37,882 nt of DNA from Gammaproteobacteria bacterium (GCA_024638385.1 JAHEKJ010000004.1:34966-72847), one strand, 5' to 3'; shown: positions 7,670 to 16,409, numbered from the stretch's first letter. The notes: generated by a model not told the origin, from the letters alone. Program-made: numbers and translations.

Positions 7670-8656
7670 ATGAACCCGCCCATCGTCGTCGCCGCGCTAT
7701 ATCGTTTCGTTCGTCTCGACGATTATGCCGCGTTGCGCGAGCCGCTGCTCGAGCTGATGCGAAACACGGGATTGCGCGGCACGCTGCTGCTCGCCGGCGA
7801 GGGGATCAACGGCACCGTCGCCGGCGACCCGGCCGGTGTCGAGGCGCTGCTCGCCCGGTTGCGCGCAGACCCCCGCTTCGACGATCTCGAGTGCAAGTTC
7901 TCGCGGACCGGCGAAATGCCGTTTCATCGCGCGCGGGTCAAGCTCAGGCGCGAAATCGTCACCCTCGGCGTCGACGACGTCGACCCGGACCAGGCCGGCG
8001 TCCATGTCGAGCCGGCGGCGTGGAACGCGCTGCTCGACGATCCCGCGGTGACCGTGATCGACACCCGCAACGCCTACGAAACGGCCATCGGCAGCTTCGC
8101 CGGCGCGATTCATCCCGGAACCGAATCGTTCCGCGATTTTCCGGCCTTCGTCGACGCCGAACTCGACCCGCGCCGGCAGCGCAAGATCGCGATGTTCTGC
8201 ACCGGCGGTATTCGCTGCGAAAAAGCCACCGCCTACCTGCGGCAGCACGGCTTCGGCGAGGTTTATCAGCTGCGGGGCGGGATACTGAAATACCTCGAAG
8301 AAGTTCCCGAGAGCGAGTCCCGCTGGCGCGGCGAATGTTTCGTCTTCGATAACCGGGTCAGCGTCAATCACGCGCTCGAGCCGGGCAGTTACGATCAGTG
8401 CCACGCGTGCCGCCTGCCGCTCAGCGAAACCGACAAGCAGAGCGAACTCTACCAGCCGGGCGTCAGCTGTCCGGCCTGCCACGGCGTCCGCGACGACGCG
8501 GCGCGCGAACGCCTGCGCGAACGCGAGCGCCAGGTGGGTCTCGCACGAAAGCGCGGCGAGACGCACTTCGGCGACGACGCGAGCGCGCGCGGCGCGACGC
8601 GCAGGGCGGCCAAACTCGCCGCCAAGGCCGCGCAACGGCGGCGCGCGACGGGCTAG
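7670..8656 (+). CDS. trhO: tRNA uridine(34) hydroxylase TrhO (YceA family, rhodanese-like)
   Basis: A 328-residue protein with the N-terminal UPF0176 domain (Y-R-F near 11, [13 protein letters not shown] at 37-49) and a rhodanese domain whose active loop is [10 protein letters not shown] (catalytic Cys177, second Cys183). A C-terminal zinc-like C-x2-C (C-H-A-C) and C-P-A-C-H follow. TrhO makes 5-hydroxyuridine at the wobble position of tRNAs, an oxygen-dependent route to cmo5U and mo5U. ATG 7670 starts the family N-terminus; a TTG seven codons upstream is less likely. The C-terminal tail is Arg/Ala rich and the last bases overlap the convergent DUF2835 gene by 4 bp. Confidence 0.95.
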   Translation: MNPPIVVAALYRFVRLDDYAALREPLLELMRNTGLRGTLLLAGEGINGTVAGDPAGVEALLARLRADPRFDDLECKFSRTGEMPFHRARVKLRREIVTLGVDDVDPDQAGVHVEPAAWNALLDDPAVTVIDTRNAYETAIGSFAGAIHPGTESFRDFPAFVDAELDPRRQRKIAMFCTGGIRCEKATAYLRQHGFGEVYQLRGGILKYLEEVPESESRWRGECFVFDNRVSVNHALEPGSYDQCHACRLPLSETDKQSELYQPGVSCPACHGVRDDAARERLRERERQVGLARKRGETHFGDDASARGATRRAAKLAAKAAQRRRATG

Positions 8657-8913
8657 AGGCGCTCGGCTAGAGACGCTCGGCCAGAGGCGCTCGGCCAGAG
8701 GCGCTCGAGTGAAACGATCCGGTTGGCCGCATCGATTCGCACCCGGAAACGCCCGCGAATTCCGTTGGCATCGACGTAGGCGCGGAAATTACCGACCGGT
8801 AACTGCAGCGTCTCGCCCTGCTCGGATTCGACGACGATATAGCGCGCGTCGCCCCGGTAAATGGTCTCGGTGCGACGCGCAGACAACGCGAGGCTGAATT
8901 CGTAGCTGCGCAT
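8653..8913 (-). CDS. DUF2835 family protein
   Basis: An 86-residue protein matching the DUF2835 pattern: Y-E-F-S-L-A-L-S near the start, [28 protein letters not shown] and the terminal S-L-E-R-L. Members are normally about 70 residues; here about 15 extra residues follow S-L-E-R-L and are encoded by a 14-bp tandem repeat (see the repeat at 8657-8709). ATG 8913 gives the family N-terminus; the open frame runs on upstream only as the antisense of the racemase gene. Function unknown. Confidence 0.85.
   Translation of the reverse strand: MRSYEFSLALSARRTETIYRGDARYIVVESEQGETLQLPVGNFRAYVDANGIRGRFRVRIDAANRIVSLERLWPSASGRASLAERL
8657..8709. repeat. 14-bp tandem repeat at the convergent trhO/DUF2835 ends
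   Basis: The unit CGCTCGGCCAGAGG is repeated about 3.5 times with single-base changes. It extends the DUF2835 reading frame (minus strand) past its usual end and abuts the trhO stop at 8654-8656. The unit length is not a multiple of three, so each copy is read in a different frame. Confidence 0.8.
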
Positions 8914-8955
8914 GCTCCCAGTTATAGCGCAGGATCGAGCGAGGAGAGCGACCCG

Positions 8956-9654
8956 ATGAAAACAATCGGCCTGATCGGCGGCATGAGCTGGCAGAGTACG
9001 CAAGCCTATTACCGGCTGCTCAACGAGGGGATAAACGCGCGTCTCGGCGGGCTGCATTCGGCCGAAATCCTGCTCGCGAGCCTCGATTTCGCGCCGCTCG
9101 AGGCCCTGCAGCACGCCGGCGACTGGGACGGCGCGGCCGCAGCTCTGATCCGCGCCGCACGCCGGCTCGAGGCCGGCGGCGCCGATTTTTTCCTGATCGG
9201 CAGCAACACGATGCACCGCGTCGCCGACACGGTCGCCGGCGCGGTCGATATCCCGTTGCTGCACATCGCCGACGCCGCCGGCGATGCGCTTGCGCGCGAC
9301 GGCGTTCGCCGGGCCGGCCTGCTCGGCACCGCGTTCACGATGGAACTCGACTTCTACCGGGAGCGGCTCGCCGGGAGTTACGGCATCGACGTCGTCGTGC
9401 CCGAATTGCACGACCGGCAAATGCTCCACGACATCATCTTCCAGGAACTCTGCGCCGGCAATTTCGACGCCGATTCGCGCGAGGTATTGCTCGCGATCAT
9501 CGACCGGCTAGGTGCGCACTCGATCGACGGCATCATCCTCGGCTGCACCGAGCTCGACCTGTTGATTCAGCCGCGAGACCTCGAACCGGCACTTTACGAC
9601 ACGACCGCGATCCACGCCGCACGCGCGGTCGAATCCGCGCTGGAGGGTGCCTAG
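8956..9654 (+). CDS. aspartate/glutamate racemase family, YgeA-like
   Basis: A 232-residue protein very close in pattern to E. coli YgeA: M-K-T-I-G-L-I-G-G-M-S-W, Y-Y-R-L-L-N-E-G-I, R-L-G-G-L-H-S-A. The second catalytic motif G-C-T-E has Cys197. In the first motif, G-S-N-T-M-H, the position of the usual catalytic cysteine is Ser83; in YgeA, as I recall, it is Thr83, a change linked to L-Asp/L-Glu-specific racemisation. The protein may therefore handle L-amino acids preferentially. A good G-A-G-G-A-G ribosome-binding site (about 8941-8946) precedes ATG 8956. Its stop overlaps the end of the convergent ferredoxin gene. Confidence 0.9.
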   Translation: MKTIGLIGGMSWQSTQAYYRLLNEGINARLGGLHSAEILLASLDFAPLEALQHAGDWDGAAAALIRAARRLEAGGADFFLIGSNTMHRVADTVAGAVDIPLLHIADAAGDALARDGVRRAGLLGTAFTMELDFYRERLAGSYGIDVVVPELHDRQMLHDIIFQELCAGNFDADSREVLLAIIDRLGAHSIDGIILGCTELDLLIQPRDLEPALYDTTAIHAARAVESALEGA

Positions 9655-9932
9655 AATACCGGCGGTGCGCGCTCGATGACGAGATCGGAAAGCGGTCGCG
9701 CGCTGCAAAACAGCGCGTAGCCGGCAACCGTGTCGCCGGGCGCGAGCGCCGGCGGTGTTCCGTGTGGATATGCGATTTTTCCGCGCAACAGCAGGCCCCG
9801 GCACGCGCCGCACTGGCCGCCGCGACAACTATAGGGCATCAGGATGTTGGCACGGTGCGCGGCGGTGAGCACCGGCTCGTCGGCGGCGCAATCGAAACTC
9901 GCGCCGTCGGGCTCGAGGGTTACCTGAAAGAT
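9651..9932 (-). CDS. plant-type 2Fe-2S ferredoxin domain; start codon unresolved
   Basis: The frame encodes a complete 2Fe-2S ferredoxin fold: F-Q-V-T-L-E-P-D-G, then C-R-G-G-Q-C-G-A-C (Cys 36, 41, 44 counting from 9932) and L-F-C-S-A-R-P (Cys76). It resembles the N-terminal ferredoxin domain of AscD/CDP-6-deoxyglucoseen-reductase-type flavoreductases, but a TAG stops it right after the domain and no reductase follows. The first standard start is GTG at 9872, which would cut off the first two strands. The homologous part reaches ATC at 9932, preceded by GGTG; no ATG, GTG or TTG is available between there and the parA coding end. Either a rare start is used or the gene is a decaying remnant. 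It lies 16 bp behind the parA stop, two genes from ubiD. Confidence 0.65.
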   Translation of the reverse strand: MFQVTLEPDGASFDCAADEPVLTAAHRANILMPYSCRGGQCGACRGLLLRGKIAYPHGTPPALAPGDTVAGYALFCSARPLSDLVIERAPPVF

Positions 9933-9948
9933 TGCCGCACCGATCTCG

Positions 9949-10590
9949 CTACACCGGCTGGCTGCGCTTGCTGTTGAGCCAGCGAATGATCGGGTCCCAC
10001 TGGTCGACGTCGCGACGCACCGAATAGGGCGCGAGTTCGAAGATGCCGAGGCCGCGCTCGGCCGCGCGCACGTAGTTCTGGGTTTCGCGCAGCACGCTGA
10101 TGAACGGCGCCTTGCGCACCTTGCGCAAATAAGCGTCGAGCTGGTGGTAAATGTTGTAATGCTCGCGGCATCGGTTCGCGATCAGCGCGACGCGGGCTTC
10201 CTTACGCGCGATGCGGCTGTTTTCCAGTACCTTCTGAATGAACGGGGTTGCCGCGCGCATGTCGATCGGCGACGGCAACACCGGGATGATGATGCTTTGC
10301 GGGCGCCGCAGAAGCGCGGCGAGATCCTTGCCGTGGGCTGCCGCCGGCGTGTCGTATATTACGTAGTCGGCGCTGCGCGGCACTCGGAAACTGCCGCTCG
10401 AGCCGTCGACGCCGGCGATCGAACTGCGTCCGCTCGGCCGTGCCGCGAGCCAGTCGCGGCTCGAGCCCTGGGGATCCATGTCGACCAGCAGGACTTTCTT
10501 GCCCTTGCTCGCATAATAACTGGCGAGATTGGTGGCGATCGTGCTCTTGCCCGAGCCGCCCTTGGAATTCAACACCATGATCGAGCGCAT
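9949..10590 (-). CDS. orphan ParA/Soj-type P-loop ATPase
   Basis: A 213-residue ATPase with the deviant Walker A K-G-G-S-G-K-S-T (10-17, signature Lys10) and Walker A' L-V-D-M-D-P-Q-G-S-S (35-44), as in ParA, McdA and other positioning ATPases; an I-Y-D-T-P-A motif is the Walker B region. It lacks an N-terminal HTH, so it is the small ParA type. No ParB, MinE-like or other recognisable partner is next to it: upstream is ubiD, downstream the ferredoxin. A strong GGGAGGTC ribosome-binding site precedes ATG 10590. It is probably an ATPase that dimerises on the nucleoid and positions an unknown cargo; this is inference from the family. Confidence 0.88.
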   Translation of the reverse strand: MRSIMVLNSKGGSGKSTIATNLASYYASKGKKVLLVDMDPQGSSRDWLAARPSGRSSIAGVDGSSGSFRVPRSADYVIYDTPAAAHGKDLAALLRRPQSIIIPVLPSPIDMRAATPFIQKVLENSRIARKEARVALIANRCREHYNIYHQLDAYLRKVRKAPFISVLRETQNYVRAAERGLGIFELAPYSVRRDVDQWDPIIRWLNSKRSQPV

Positions 10591-10660
10591 TTGACCTCCC
10601 GGCCGGTCTCTTGTTACTGCGCGAAATTATCGTTGATATTCGGGGCCGGTGCAAAAACGG

Positions 10661-12124
10661 CTAATCGAGCCCGAGATCGGCCCAGATCTCGTCGATGCGG
10701 GCGACGATATCGGGCGAGCGCTCGATCGGCCGGCCCCATTCGCGGCCGGTCTCGCCGGCCTTGTTGGTCGCGTCGAGTCCCATTTTCGAACCGAGGCCGG
10801 ATTGCGGCGAGGCGAAATCGAGATAGTCGATCGGCGTGTTCTCGATCAGCGTGACGTCGCGCGCCGGGTCGACTCGCGTCGATATCGCCCAGATCACGTC
10901 TTCCCAGCGGCGCGCGTCGATGTCGTCGTCGACGACGATGACGAACTTGGTGTACATGAACTGGCGCAGGAACGACCAGACCCCCATCATCACGCGCTTG
11001 GCGTGGCCGGGATACTGCTTGCGCATGCTTACCACGGCGACGCGATACGAGCAGCCTTCCGCCGGCAGGTAGAAATCGACGATCTCGGGAAACTGCTTTT
11101 GCAGCAGCGGGATGAACACCTCGTTGAGCGCGAGGCCGAGCATCGCCGGTTCGTCGGGCGGGCGACCGGTATAGGTGCTGTGATAGATCGGATCCGGACG
11201 CATCGTCATCGTATCGATCGTGAACACCGGAAAGCGCTCGATTTCGTTGTAGTAGCCGGTGTGATCGCCGAACGGCCCCTCGTCGGCCTCGTCGCCGGCG
11301 TGGATGTGGCCCTCGAGAACGATTTCGGCGCGCGCGGGGACTTCGAGATCCGAGCCGATGCAGCGCGCGACTTCGGTCTTCGCGCCGCGCAGCAGACCGG
11401 CGAACGCATATTCTGACAGGGCGTCGGGAATCGGCGTGACCGCGGCGAGTATCGTCGCCGGGTCGCAGCCGAGCACGACCGCCAACGGGAAGGGTTCGTC
11501 GCCTCTTTGCGCGCGCCAGTCCTTGTAATCGAGCGCGCCGCCGCGCTGCGCGAGCCAGCGCATGATGACGCGGTTGCGGGCGATCACCTGCTGGCGGTAA
11601 ATACCGAGGTTTTGCCGCGAGCGTTCGGGTCCCCGGGTGGTGACCAGCCCCCAGGTGATCAACGGCCCGGCGTCGCCTGGCCAGCAGGTCTGGATCGGCA
11701 GGCGCGCGAGATCGACGTCGTCGCCGGCCAGACGGACTTCCTGGCACGCCGGCTTTTTCACCAGCTTCGGCGACATGTCGAGAACTTTCTTGTAGAGCGG
11801 TAGCGACTTCAGCGCGTCGCGGAAGCCTTTCGGCGGTGCCGGCTCCTTGAGAAACGCGAGCAGCTTGCCGATATCCCGCAGCGCCGCGACCTGTTCCTCG
11901 CCCATCGCGCGCGCGACCCGGCGCTCGGTACCGAAGAGGTTGGCAAGCAGCGGCATTTCGCTGTCGCCGGGGCGTTCGAACAGCAGCGCGGGACCGCCGC
12001 GGCGAAGTACGCGGTCGGCGATTTCGGTCACCTCGAGGTGGGGGTCGACTCGCTGCGAGATTCGTTTCAGTTCACCGTCGCGTTCGAGCTGCTCGATGAA
12101 GTCTCGCAGATCGCGGTATTCCAT
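10661..12124 (-). CDS. ubiD: UbiD, prenylated-FMN-dependent 4-hydroxy-3-polyprenylbenzoate decarboxylase
   Basis: A 487-residue UbiD (E. coli 497). Y-R-D-L-R-D-F-I at the N-terminus, the central G-L-V-T-T-R-G-P-E segment, and E-G-H-I-H-A-G-D-E with [10 protein letters not shown] are the prFMN/metal-binding and catalytic regions of the family. It performs the decarboxylation step of ubiquinone biosynthesis and needs prFMN made by UbiX, which is not in this window. ATG 12124 lies directly after the stop of the SH3-domain gene (zero gap), so the two are translationally linked. Confidence 0.96.
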   Translation of the reverse strand: MEYRDLRDFIEQLERDGELKRISQRVDPHLEVTEIADRVLRRGGPALLFERPGDSEMPLLANLFGTERRVARAMGEEQVAALRDIGKLLAFLKEPAPPKGFRDALKSLPLYKKVLDMSPKLVKKPACQEVRLAGDDVDLARLPIQTCWPGDAGPLITWGLVTTRGPERSRQNLGIYRQQVIARNRVIMRWLAQRGGALDYKDWRAQRGDEPFPLAVVLGCDPATILAAVTPIPDALSEYAFAGLLRGAKTEVARCIGSDLEVPARAEIVLEGHIHAGDEADEGPFGDHTGYYNEIERFPVFTIDTMTMRPDPIYHSTYTGRPPDEPAMLGLALNEVFIPLLQKQFPEIVDFYLPAEGCSYRVAVVSMRKQYPGHAKRVMMGVWSFLRQFMYTKFVIVVDDDIDARRWEDVIWAISTRVDPARDVTLIENTPIDYLDFASPQSGLGSKMGLDATNKAGETGREWGRPIERSPDIVARIDEIWADLGLD

Positions 12125-12793
12125 CTACCAGACTTTGATGCCGTGGAACTTCGATTTGATCCGGGCTTCGATAAATTGCTTGCTGACGAGGTAGCTCAAT
12201 ATGACGATGACGAATACCAGCGGGACGATGTACTGCCAGTAATGCAGGAAGGTGTCGCCCAGCACGATCCACGGTGGGGTCGTGTCGGCTTCCTTGCGCT
12301 CGAGTTCGCGCTGCTTGGCTTCGGTTTCGCGCTCGAGCGCGGCGATGTTTTCCAGCGCCTTTTGTTTTTCCAGCTCGAGCGCGTCGATTTTCTCGACCAT
12401 CGCGTCCATGTCTTTTTCGTACTGGTCGATGATGATCTTGCTGTTGGCGAGTTTTTCGATTTCGGCTTCGAGTTCGCGCACCTTCTCCTGCTCCTCGCGC
12501 AGCAACAGGTTCGAAGTCGGCTCGGTGACGAGAAACCCGCGCTTGACCCAGCCCCTGGTGCCATCCGGGATCGTTACCAGCGCATAGGCACCCGAGATCT
12601 GCTCGATCTCGAGCAGGTCGCCCGATTGCAACAGCTTGATCACCTGGGACGACGAGTTCGGCCCTTCGTACAGCGACAATCGCAACTGGTCGGTAACATA
12701 CTGCCGATCGCGATCCTCATCGCTCGCTTCCTGGGCCGCGAGCGGACCTGTGAGCATCACAATGATTAACCCGCAACAGATTCTATTCCACAT
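12125..12793 (-). CDS. SH3-domain, coiled-coil, membrane-anchored protein (YgiM-like, TIGR04211 type)
   Basis: A 222-residue protein. A signal peptide or N-terminal anchor covers residues 1-20, a bacterial SH3 domain about 30-90 (L-R-L-S-L-Y-E-G-P, G-T-R-G-W-V), a long charged coiled coil about 95-170, and one membrane helix about 185-205 followed by a short basic tail. This order is that of E. coli YgiM and the TIGR04211 family, thought to sit in the inner membrane with the SH3 domain in the periplasm. It starts 3 nt after the oligopeptidase stop and ends directly before ubiD. Its exact role is unknown. Confidence 0.88.
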   Translation of the reverse strand: MWNRICCGLIIVMLTGPLAAQEASDEDRDRQYVTDQLRLSLYEGPNSSSQVIKLLQSGDLLEIEQISGAYALVTIPDGTRGWVKRGFLVTEPTSNLLLREEQEKVRELEAEIEKLANSKIIIDQYEKDMDAMVEKIDALELEKQKALENIAALERETEAKQRELERKEADTTPPWIVLGDTFLHYWQYIVPLVFVIVILSYLVSKQFIEARIKSKFHGIKVW

Positions 12794-12796
12794 TTT

Positions 12797-14833
12797 CTAG
12801 CTGATTCCACTGTGTCTGAGCAATGCGTCTATCTCGGGATCGCGGCCGCGAAAACAGCGAAACGATTCGATCGCCGGCCGGGATCCACCCTGCTCGAGTA
12901 CGCAACTCAGAAATCTTTTGCCCGTTTCAGGATTGAATATGCCTTCTTCTTCAAATGCCGCGAACGCATCCGCGGACAGGACCTCCGCCCACTTGTAGCT
13001 ATAATAACCCGCGGCATACCCCCCTGCAAAAATATGTGAGAAGCCGTTCTGGAAGCGGTTGATCGGCGGGGTCGCGACGACCGACACCTGCGCGCGCACG
13101 GCGTCGAGCACCGCCTGGATCCGGGCCGCACTGGTTATCTCGGGATCCTCGTGCAGGCGAATGTCGAACAGCGCGAATTCGATCTGGCGCAACATCCGCA
13201 GCGCGCTCTGGAAGTTTCTTGCCGCGCGCATCCGATCGAATAGCTCGTCCGGCAGGGGCTCACCGGATTCGTAATGCCGCGCGAACAGGTCCAGCGCCTC
13301 GCGCTCCCAGCAATAATTTTCCATGAACTGGCTCGGCAGTTCGACCGCGTCCCACTCGACGCCGTTGATGCCGGCGACGTCGGGGACGTCGACCCGGGTC
13401 AGCATGTGGTGCAGGCCGTGGCCGAACTCGTGGAACAGCGTGATGACTTCGTCGTGCGTGAACAGCGCGGGTTCGTCACCGATCGGCGGGGTCAGGTTAC
13501 AGGTCAGGTAAGCCACCGGCAGCTGCGTCTTGCCGTCGATCCGGAAGCGATTGACGCACTCGTCCATCCACGCGCCACCGCGCTTGTTCTCGCGCGCGTA
13601 CAAATCGAGGTAAAAATGGCCGATGGTCTCATCGGCCGTATTCGTTATCCGGAAGAATCCGACCGCGTCGTCCCAGCGGTCGACGTCGTCGTCGGCGCGC
13701 TCGATGCGCACGCCGTAGAGACGGTGGACAATTTCGAACAGGCCGGCGACGACGCGGCGATCGGCAAAATAGGGTTTGAGCTGTTCGTCCGAAATCCGGT
13801 AACGATGCTGCTTGAGTCTCTCGCTGTAGTACGCGTAATCCCAGGCTTCGAGATCGCCGTCGAAGCCGAGCGATTCGGCAAACGCCTGGCGTTCGGCGAC
13901 TTCGGCCTCGGCGGCGGCGCGGGAGCGCGCGGCGAGGTCTTCGAGGAAGCCGGCGACTTCGTCGACCGACGTCGCCATCTTGGTTTCGAGCGACAACTCG
14001 GCATAACTGGAAAAACCCAGTATCCGTGCTTTTTCCTGTCTTTTCGCGACAATTTCTTCCATGATCGGCGCATTATCGTAACTTTTGTCGGTAATGCCGC
14101 AATCCGACGCGCGCGTCACATAGGCTTCGTATATCGCCTGTCGCAATTCGCGATTTTCGGCATGCGTGATCACCGCGAGATAGCACGGCATGTCGAGCGT
14201 GATGCGGTATCCCGGCAAGTCTTTTTGCTCGGCCAACTGGCGCAGCATCAGGCGCGCGTATTCCGGCAGGCCGGCGAGCTCGTCCTCGTCTTCGGTGTGA
14301 TATTGCCAGGCCTGGGTCGCGTCGAGCAGGTTGTTCTCGAATCGCGACTGCAACTCGGACAATTCTTTTTGCAATTCCTGGTAGCGGGTTCGGTCATCGC
14401 CTTCCAACTCGACGCCACCGAGGCGAAAGTGCTTGAGCGAGTCGTCGATTGCCTTGCGCTGCGCCGCGTTAAAGTTCGCATAGTCCGGCGAGCCGGCGAG
14501 GCTGCGATAAGCCGCGTAGAGCTCGCGGTTCTGGCTCAGGTCGGTCGAGTACTCGGCGAGCAGCGGCAGGCAGGCATTGTAGGCTGCGCGCAGCGCGTCG
14601 CTGCTCTTGACCGAGTTCAGGTGACGCACCGGGGACCAGGCCTTGTCGAGGCGATCGTTGATCAGCTCGAGCGGCTCGATCAGGCTGTTCCAGCTGAAAT
14701 CGGATTGTTTCAACAGTTCGTCGATCGTCGCCCGGTTGTCGGCGATCAGGCGCTCGATCGCCGGTTGCACGATGTCCGGCGTAATCCGGCTGAAGGCGGG
14801 CAGCTCGTGCGGCTCGAGGAGCGGATTGGTCAA
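12797..14833 (-). CDS. prlC: oligopeptidase A (M3 metallopeptidase)
   Basis: A 678-residue zinc peptidase of family M3 (E. coli OpdA/PrlC 680). The zinc motif H-E-F-G-H is at 468-472 and the third ligand region G-V-E-W-D-A-V-E-L follows at 491-499. It degrades short peptides in the cytoplasm, including signal peptides released by secretion. The start is TTG 14833, which gives the family N-terminus M-T-N-P-L-L and has an AAGGAA ribosome-binding site about 8 nt upstream; no ATG is nearby. Confidence 0.95.
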   Translation of the reverse strand: MTNPLLEPHELPAFSRITPDIVQPAIERLIADNRATIDELLKQSDFSWNSLIEPLELINDRLDKAWSPVRHLNSVKSSDALRAAYNACLPLLAEYSTDLSQNRELYAAYRSLAGSPDYANFNAAQRKAIDDSLKHFRLGGVELEGDDRTRYQELQKELSELQSRFENNLLDATQAWQYHTEDEDELAGLPEYARLMLRQLAEQKDLPGYRITLDMPCYLAVITHAENRELRQAIYEAYVTRASDCGITDKSYDNAPIMEEIVAKRQEKARILGFSSYAELSLETKMATSVDEVAGFLEDLAARSRAAAEAEVAERQAFAESLGFDGDLEAWDYAYYSERLKQHRYRISDEQLKPYFADRRVVAGLFEIVHRLYGVRIERADDDVDRWDDAVGFFRITNTADETIGHFYLDLYARENKRGGAWMDECVNRFRIDGKTQLPVAYLTCNLTPPIGDEPALFTHDEVITLFHEFGHGLHHMLTRVDVPDVAGINGVEWDAVELPSQFMENYCWEREALDLFARHYESGEPLPDELFDRMRAARNFQSALRMLRQIEFALFDIRLHEDPEITSAARIQAVLDAVRAQVSVVATPPINRFQNGFSHIFAGGYAAGYYSYKWAEVLSADAFAAFEEEGIFNPETGKRFLSCVLEQGGSRPAIESFRCFRGRDPEIDALLRHSGIS

Positions 14834-14880
14834 GTTGGTTTCCTTCGGTTTGGCTACTTCGGGTCGCGTAGTCTACACGC

Positions 14881-15813
14881 TTAGAGCGGCAGCGGCGCGC
14901 GTATAGAATACATGACGACGAGCGCACTGAAAATCAAGAAGGCGGAGCCGCCGGCGAGATAAGCCTTGATCTTCTTGCGCAAGACCAGCGACTCCTCCGC
15001 CACCGCCGACAGTATGTAGGGGTGTTTGCGATCCAGGGGTCGCGACAATACGTGGTGCTCGCGCTGTTCGCGCGCGATTTCGGCGAGCACCTGCTTGCGC
15101 GCCGCGGCGCGAATGACCTGCCACTCGTCTTGCTGAATCTTGCCGTTGCGATCGAGATCGAATTCGCGCAAGTAGCGTTGCGGTTGTAGTTTCCACTGCT
15201 TTACGAGGTCTTCGACGCGGCGCGCGACGAGCTCGTCGGACGGATTGCTGTGGACGGTGCGAAACGCGCCGAGCGCGTAGACCAGCGTCGCCGGACGAAT
15301 CAGGCGCTCGCGAAACCGGTACTTGCCGAAGCCCAGGCCGAGCAGGCCGCCGGCCGGTCCGAGCTTGCCGGCATCGGCGCTGTTGCCATACCAGGTGCGA
15401 TCGCTCTCGGCAATGACGTGCGCGTCGTCGGGGTCGACGACGCACTCGCCGGTATCGTCGACCAGACGAAACAGATGGTCGCTGCGCTGGTCGGAAATGT
15501 TGGTCCAGGTCGTGCGCTTGCCGCTGCGGCGCCGCTTGTCGATCGTGCAGTGATACCAGATGCAACGGCTGTTGCTGAACGGCGACAGGATCGCGCCGTC
15601 CGGCAACCATTCACCGAGACCCTTCAGCTCGACATGTCCCTGTGGCGCCGAACGAATTTTCGACGTCGCGGTACCGTCCATGAATCGAAAGCGGCGGTAC
15701 GACGCGAAGCAGAAGAAGACCAGGAACCCGAGCAGCACGATACCGACGCCGTATAGCGTCAGGTACTCCATGGATGGCATCTGCCCGATTTCGGACTCGA
15801 GCCAGGACAGCAT
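14881..15813 (-). CDS. GIDE-domain membrane protein with an EF-hand loop
   Basis: A 310-residue protein. It has a membrane helix about 17-37, a soluble region resembling the GIDE domain (the membrane-proximal domain of MULAN/GIDE ligases; S-R-C-I-W-Y-H, D-D-T-G-E-C-V-V-D-P near 80-128), and a second membrane helix about 284-304. At 219-230 lies a canonical EF-hand loop D-L-D-R-N-G-K-I-Q-Q-D-E, with Asp219, Asp221, Asn223 and Glu230 in calcium-binding positions. Bacterial GIDE proteins often neighbour LemA, as here (20-bp gap, lemA upstream). No RING or other enzymatic domain is present. The pair may form an envelope complex; the EF-hand suggests calcium responsiveness. Function unknown. Confidence 0.82.
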   Translation of the reverse strand: MLSWLESEIGQMPSMEYLTLYGVGIVLLGFLVFFCFASYRRFRFMDGTATSKIRSAPQGHVELKGLGEWLPDGAILSPFSNSRCIWYHCTIDKRRRSGKRTTWTNISDQRSDHLFRLVDDTGECVVDPDDAHVIAESDRTWYGNSADAGKLGPAGGLLGLGFGKYRFRERLIRPATLVYALGAFRTVHSNPSDELVARRVEDLVKQWKLQPQRYLREFDLDRNGKIQQDEWQVIRAAARKQVLAEIAREQREHHVLSRPLDRKHPYILSAVAEESLVLRKKIKAYLAGGSAFLIFSALVVMYSIRAPLPL

Positions 15814-15833
15814 CGCCGGCGACGGTACGCGCG

Positions 15834-16409
15834 TCAGGTATTGAACAATTGCTTGACGCTGACGTCGGCAATTTCGCTGGCGTCGAACTCGAGCAGTTCA
15901 CGCGGCCCGAAACCCAGCAGGCGCGCGACGATGATGTCGGGAAACTGCTCGATTCCGATATTGTTGATGTTGACCGACTCGTTGTAGAACTCGCGGCGGT
16001 CGGCGATGGTATTTTCGAGCGTGCTGATGCGGCTTTGCAAATGCTGAAAGTTCTCGTTGGCGCGCAGCTCAGGATAGTCTTCGGACAGTGCGAACAGATT
16101 ACCCAGGCCCATGCGCAGCGCGCCCTCGGCCAGCCCGAGACCGGCGACATCCTGGTTTTCGCGCGCCTGGGCGACCTGGGCACGGGCCTGCATGACCTTC
16201 TCCAGCGTCTCCTGCTCGTACTTCATGTATTGTTTGCAGGTTTCGACCAGTTTCGGTATTTCGTCGTGGCGCTGCTTGAGCAGCACGTCGATGTTGGACC
16301 AGGCTTTGGAGACATTGTGCTTGAGTCGCACCAGGTGATTGTAGATGCTGATTCCGTAAACCAGCACGAGCGCCACGGCGGCCCAGAAGATGATGCTGCC
16401 TATATCCAT
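15834..16409 (-). CDS. lemA: LemA family protein
   Basis: A 191-residue LemA protein: one N-terminal membrane helix (about 3-22), then the helical LemA domain with Y-N-x-L-V-R-L-K-H-N-V-S-K-A-W-S-N-I-D-V-L-L-K-Q-R and the C-terminal Y-N-E-S-V-N-I-N-N and F-P-D-I-I-V-A-R-L-L-G-F. ATG 16409 is preferred over the in-frame TTG at 16424, since GGGA lies about 10 nt upstream and the membrane helix starts right after it. It heads a unit with the GIDE protein, behind its own promoter. LemA proteins have no firmly known biochemical role. Confidence 0.93.
   Translation of the reverse strand: MDIGSIIFWAAVALVLVYGISIYNHLVRLKHNVSKAWSNIDVLLKQRHDEIPKLVETCKQYMKYEQETLEKVMQARAQVAQARENQDVAGLGLAEGALRMGLGNLFALSEDYPELRANENFQHLQSRISTLENTIADRREFYNESVNINNIGIEQFPDIIVARLLGFGPRELLEFDASEIADVSVKQLFNT

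Noticed and set aside
9920-10171. Possible frameshift fusion of ParA with the ferredoxin
   Set aside because: The ferredoxin frame stays open for some distance inside the 3' end of parA, but no slippery sequence is evident near the parA stop, and ParA-ferredoxin fusions are not a known architecture.
13274-14884. Long plus-strand open frame (536 codons) opposite prlC
   Set aside because: It is the antisense of a clear M3 peptidase; its translation is low-complexity and matches no family. GC-rich codon use produces such shadow frames.
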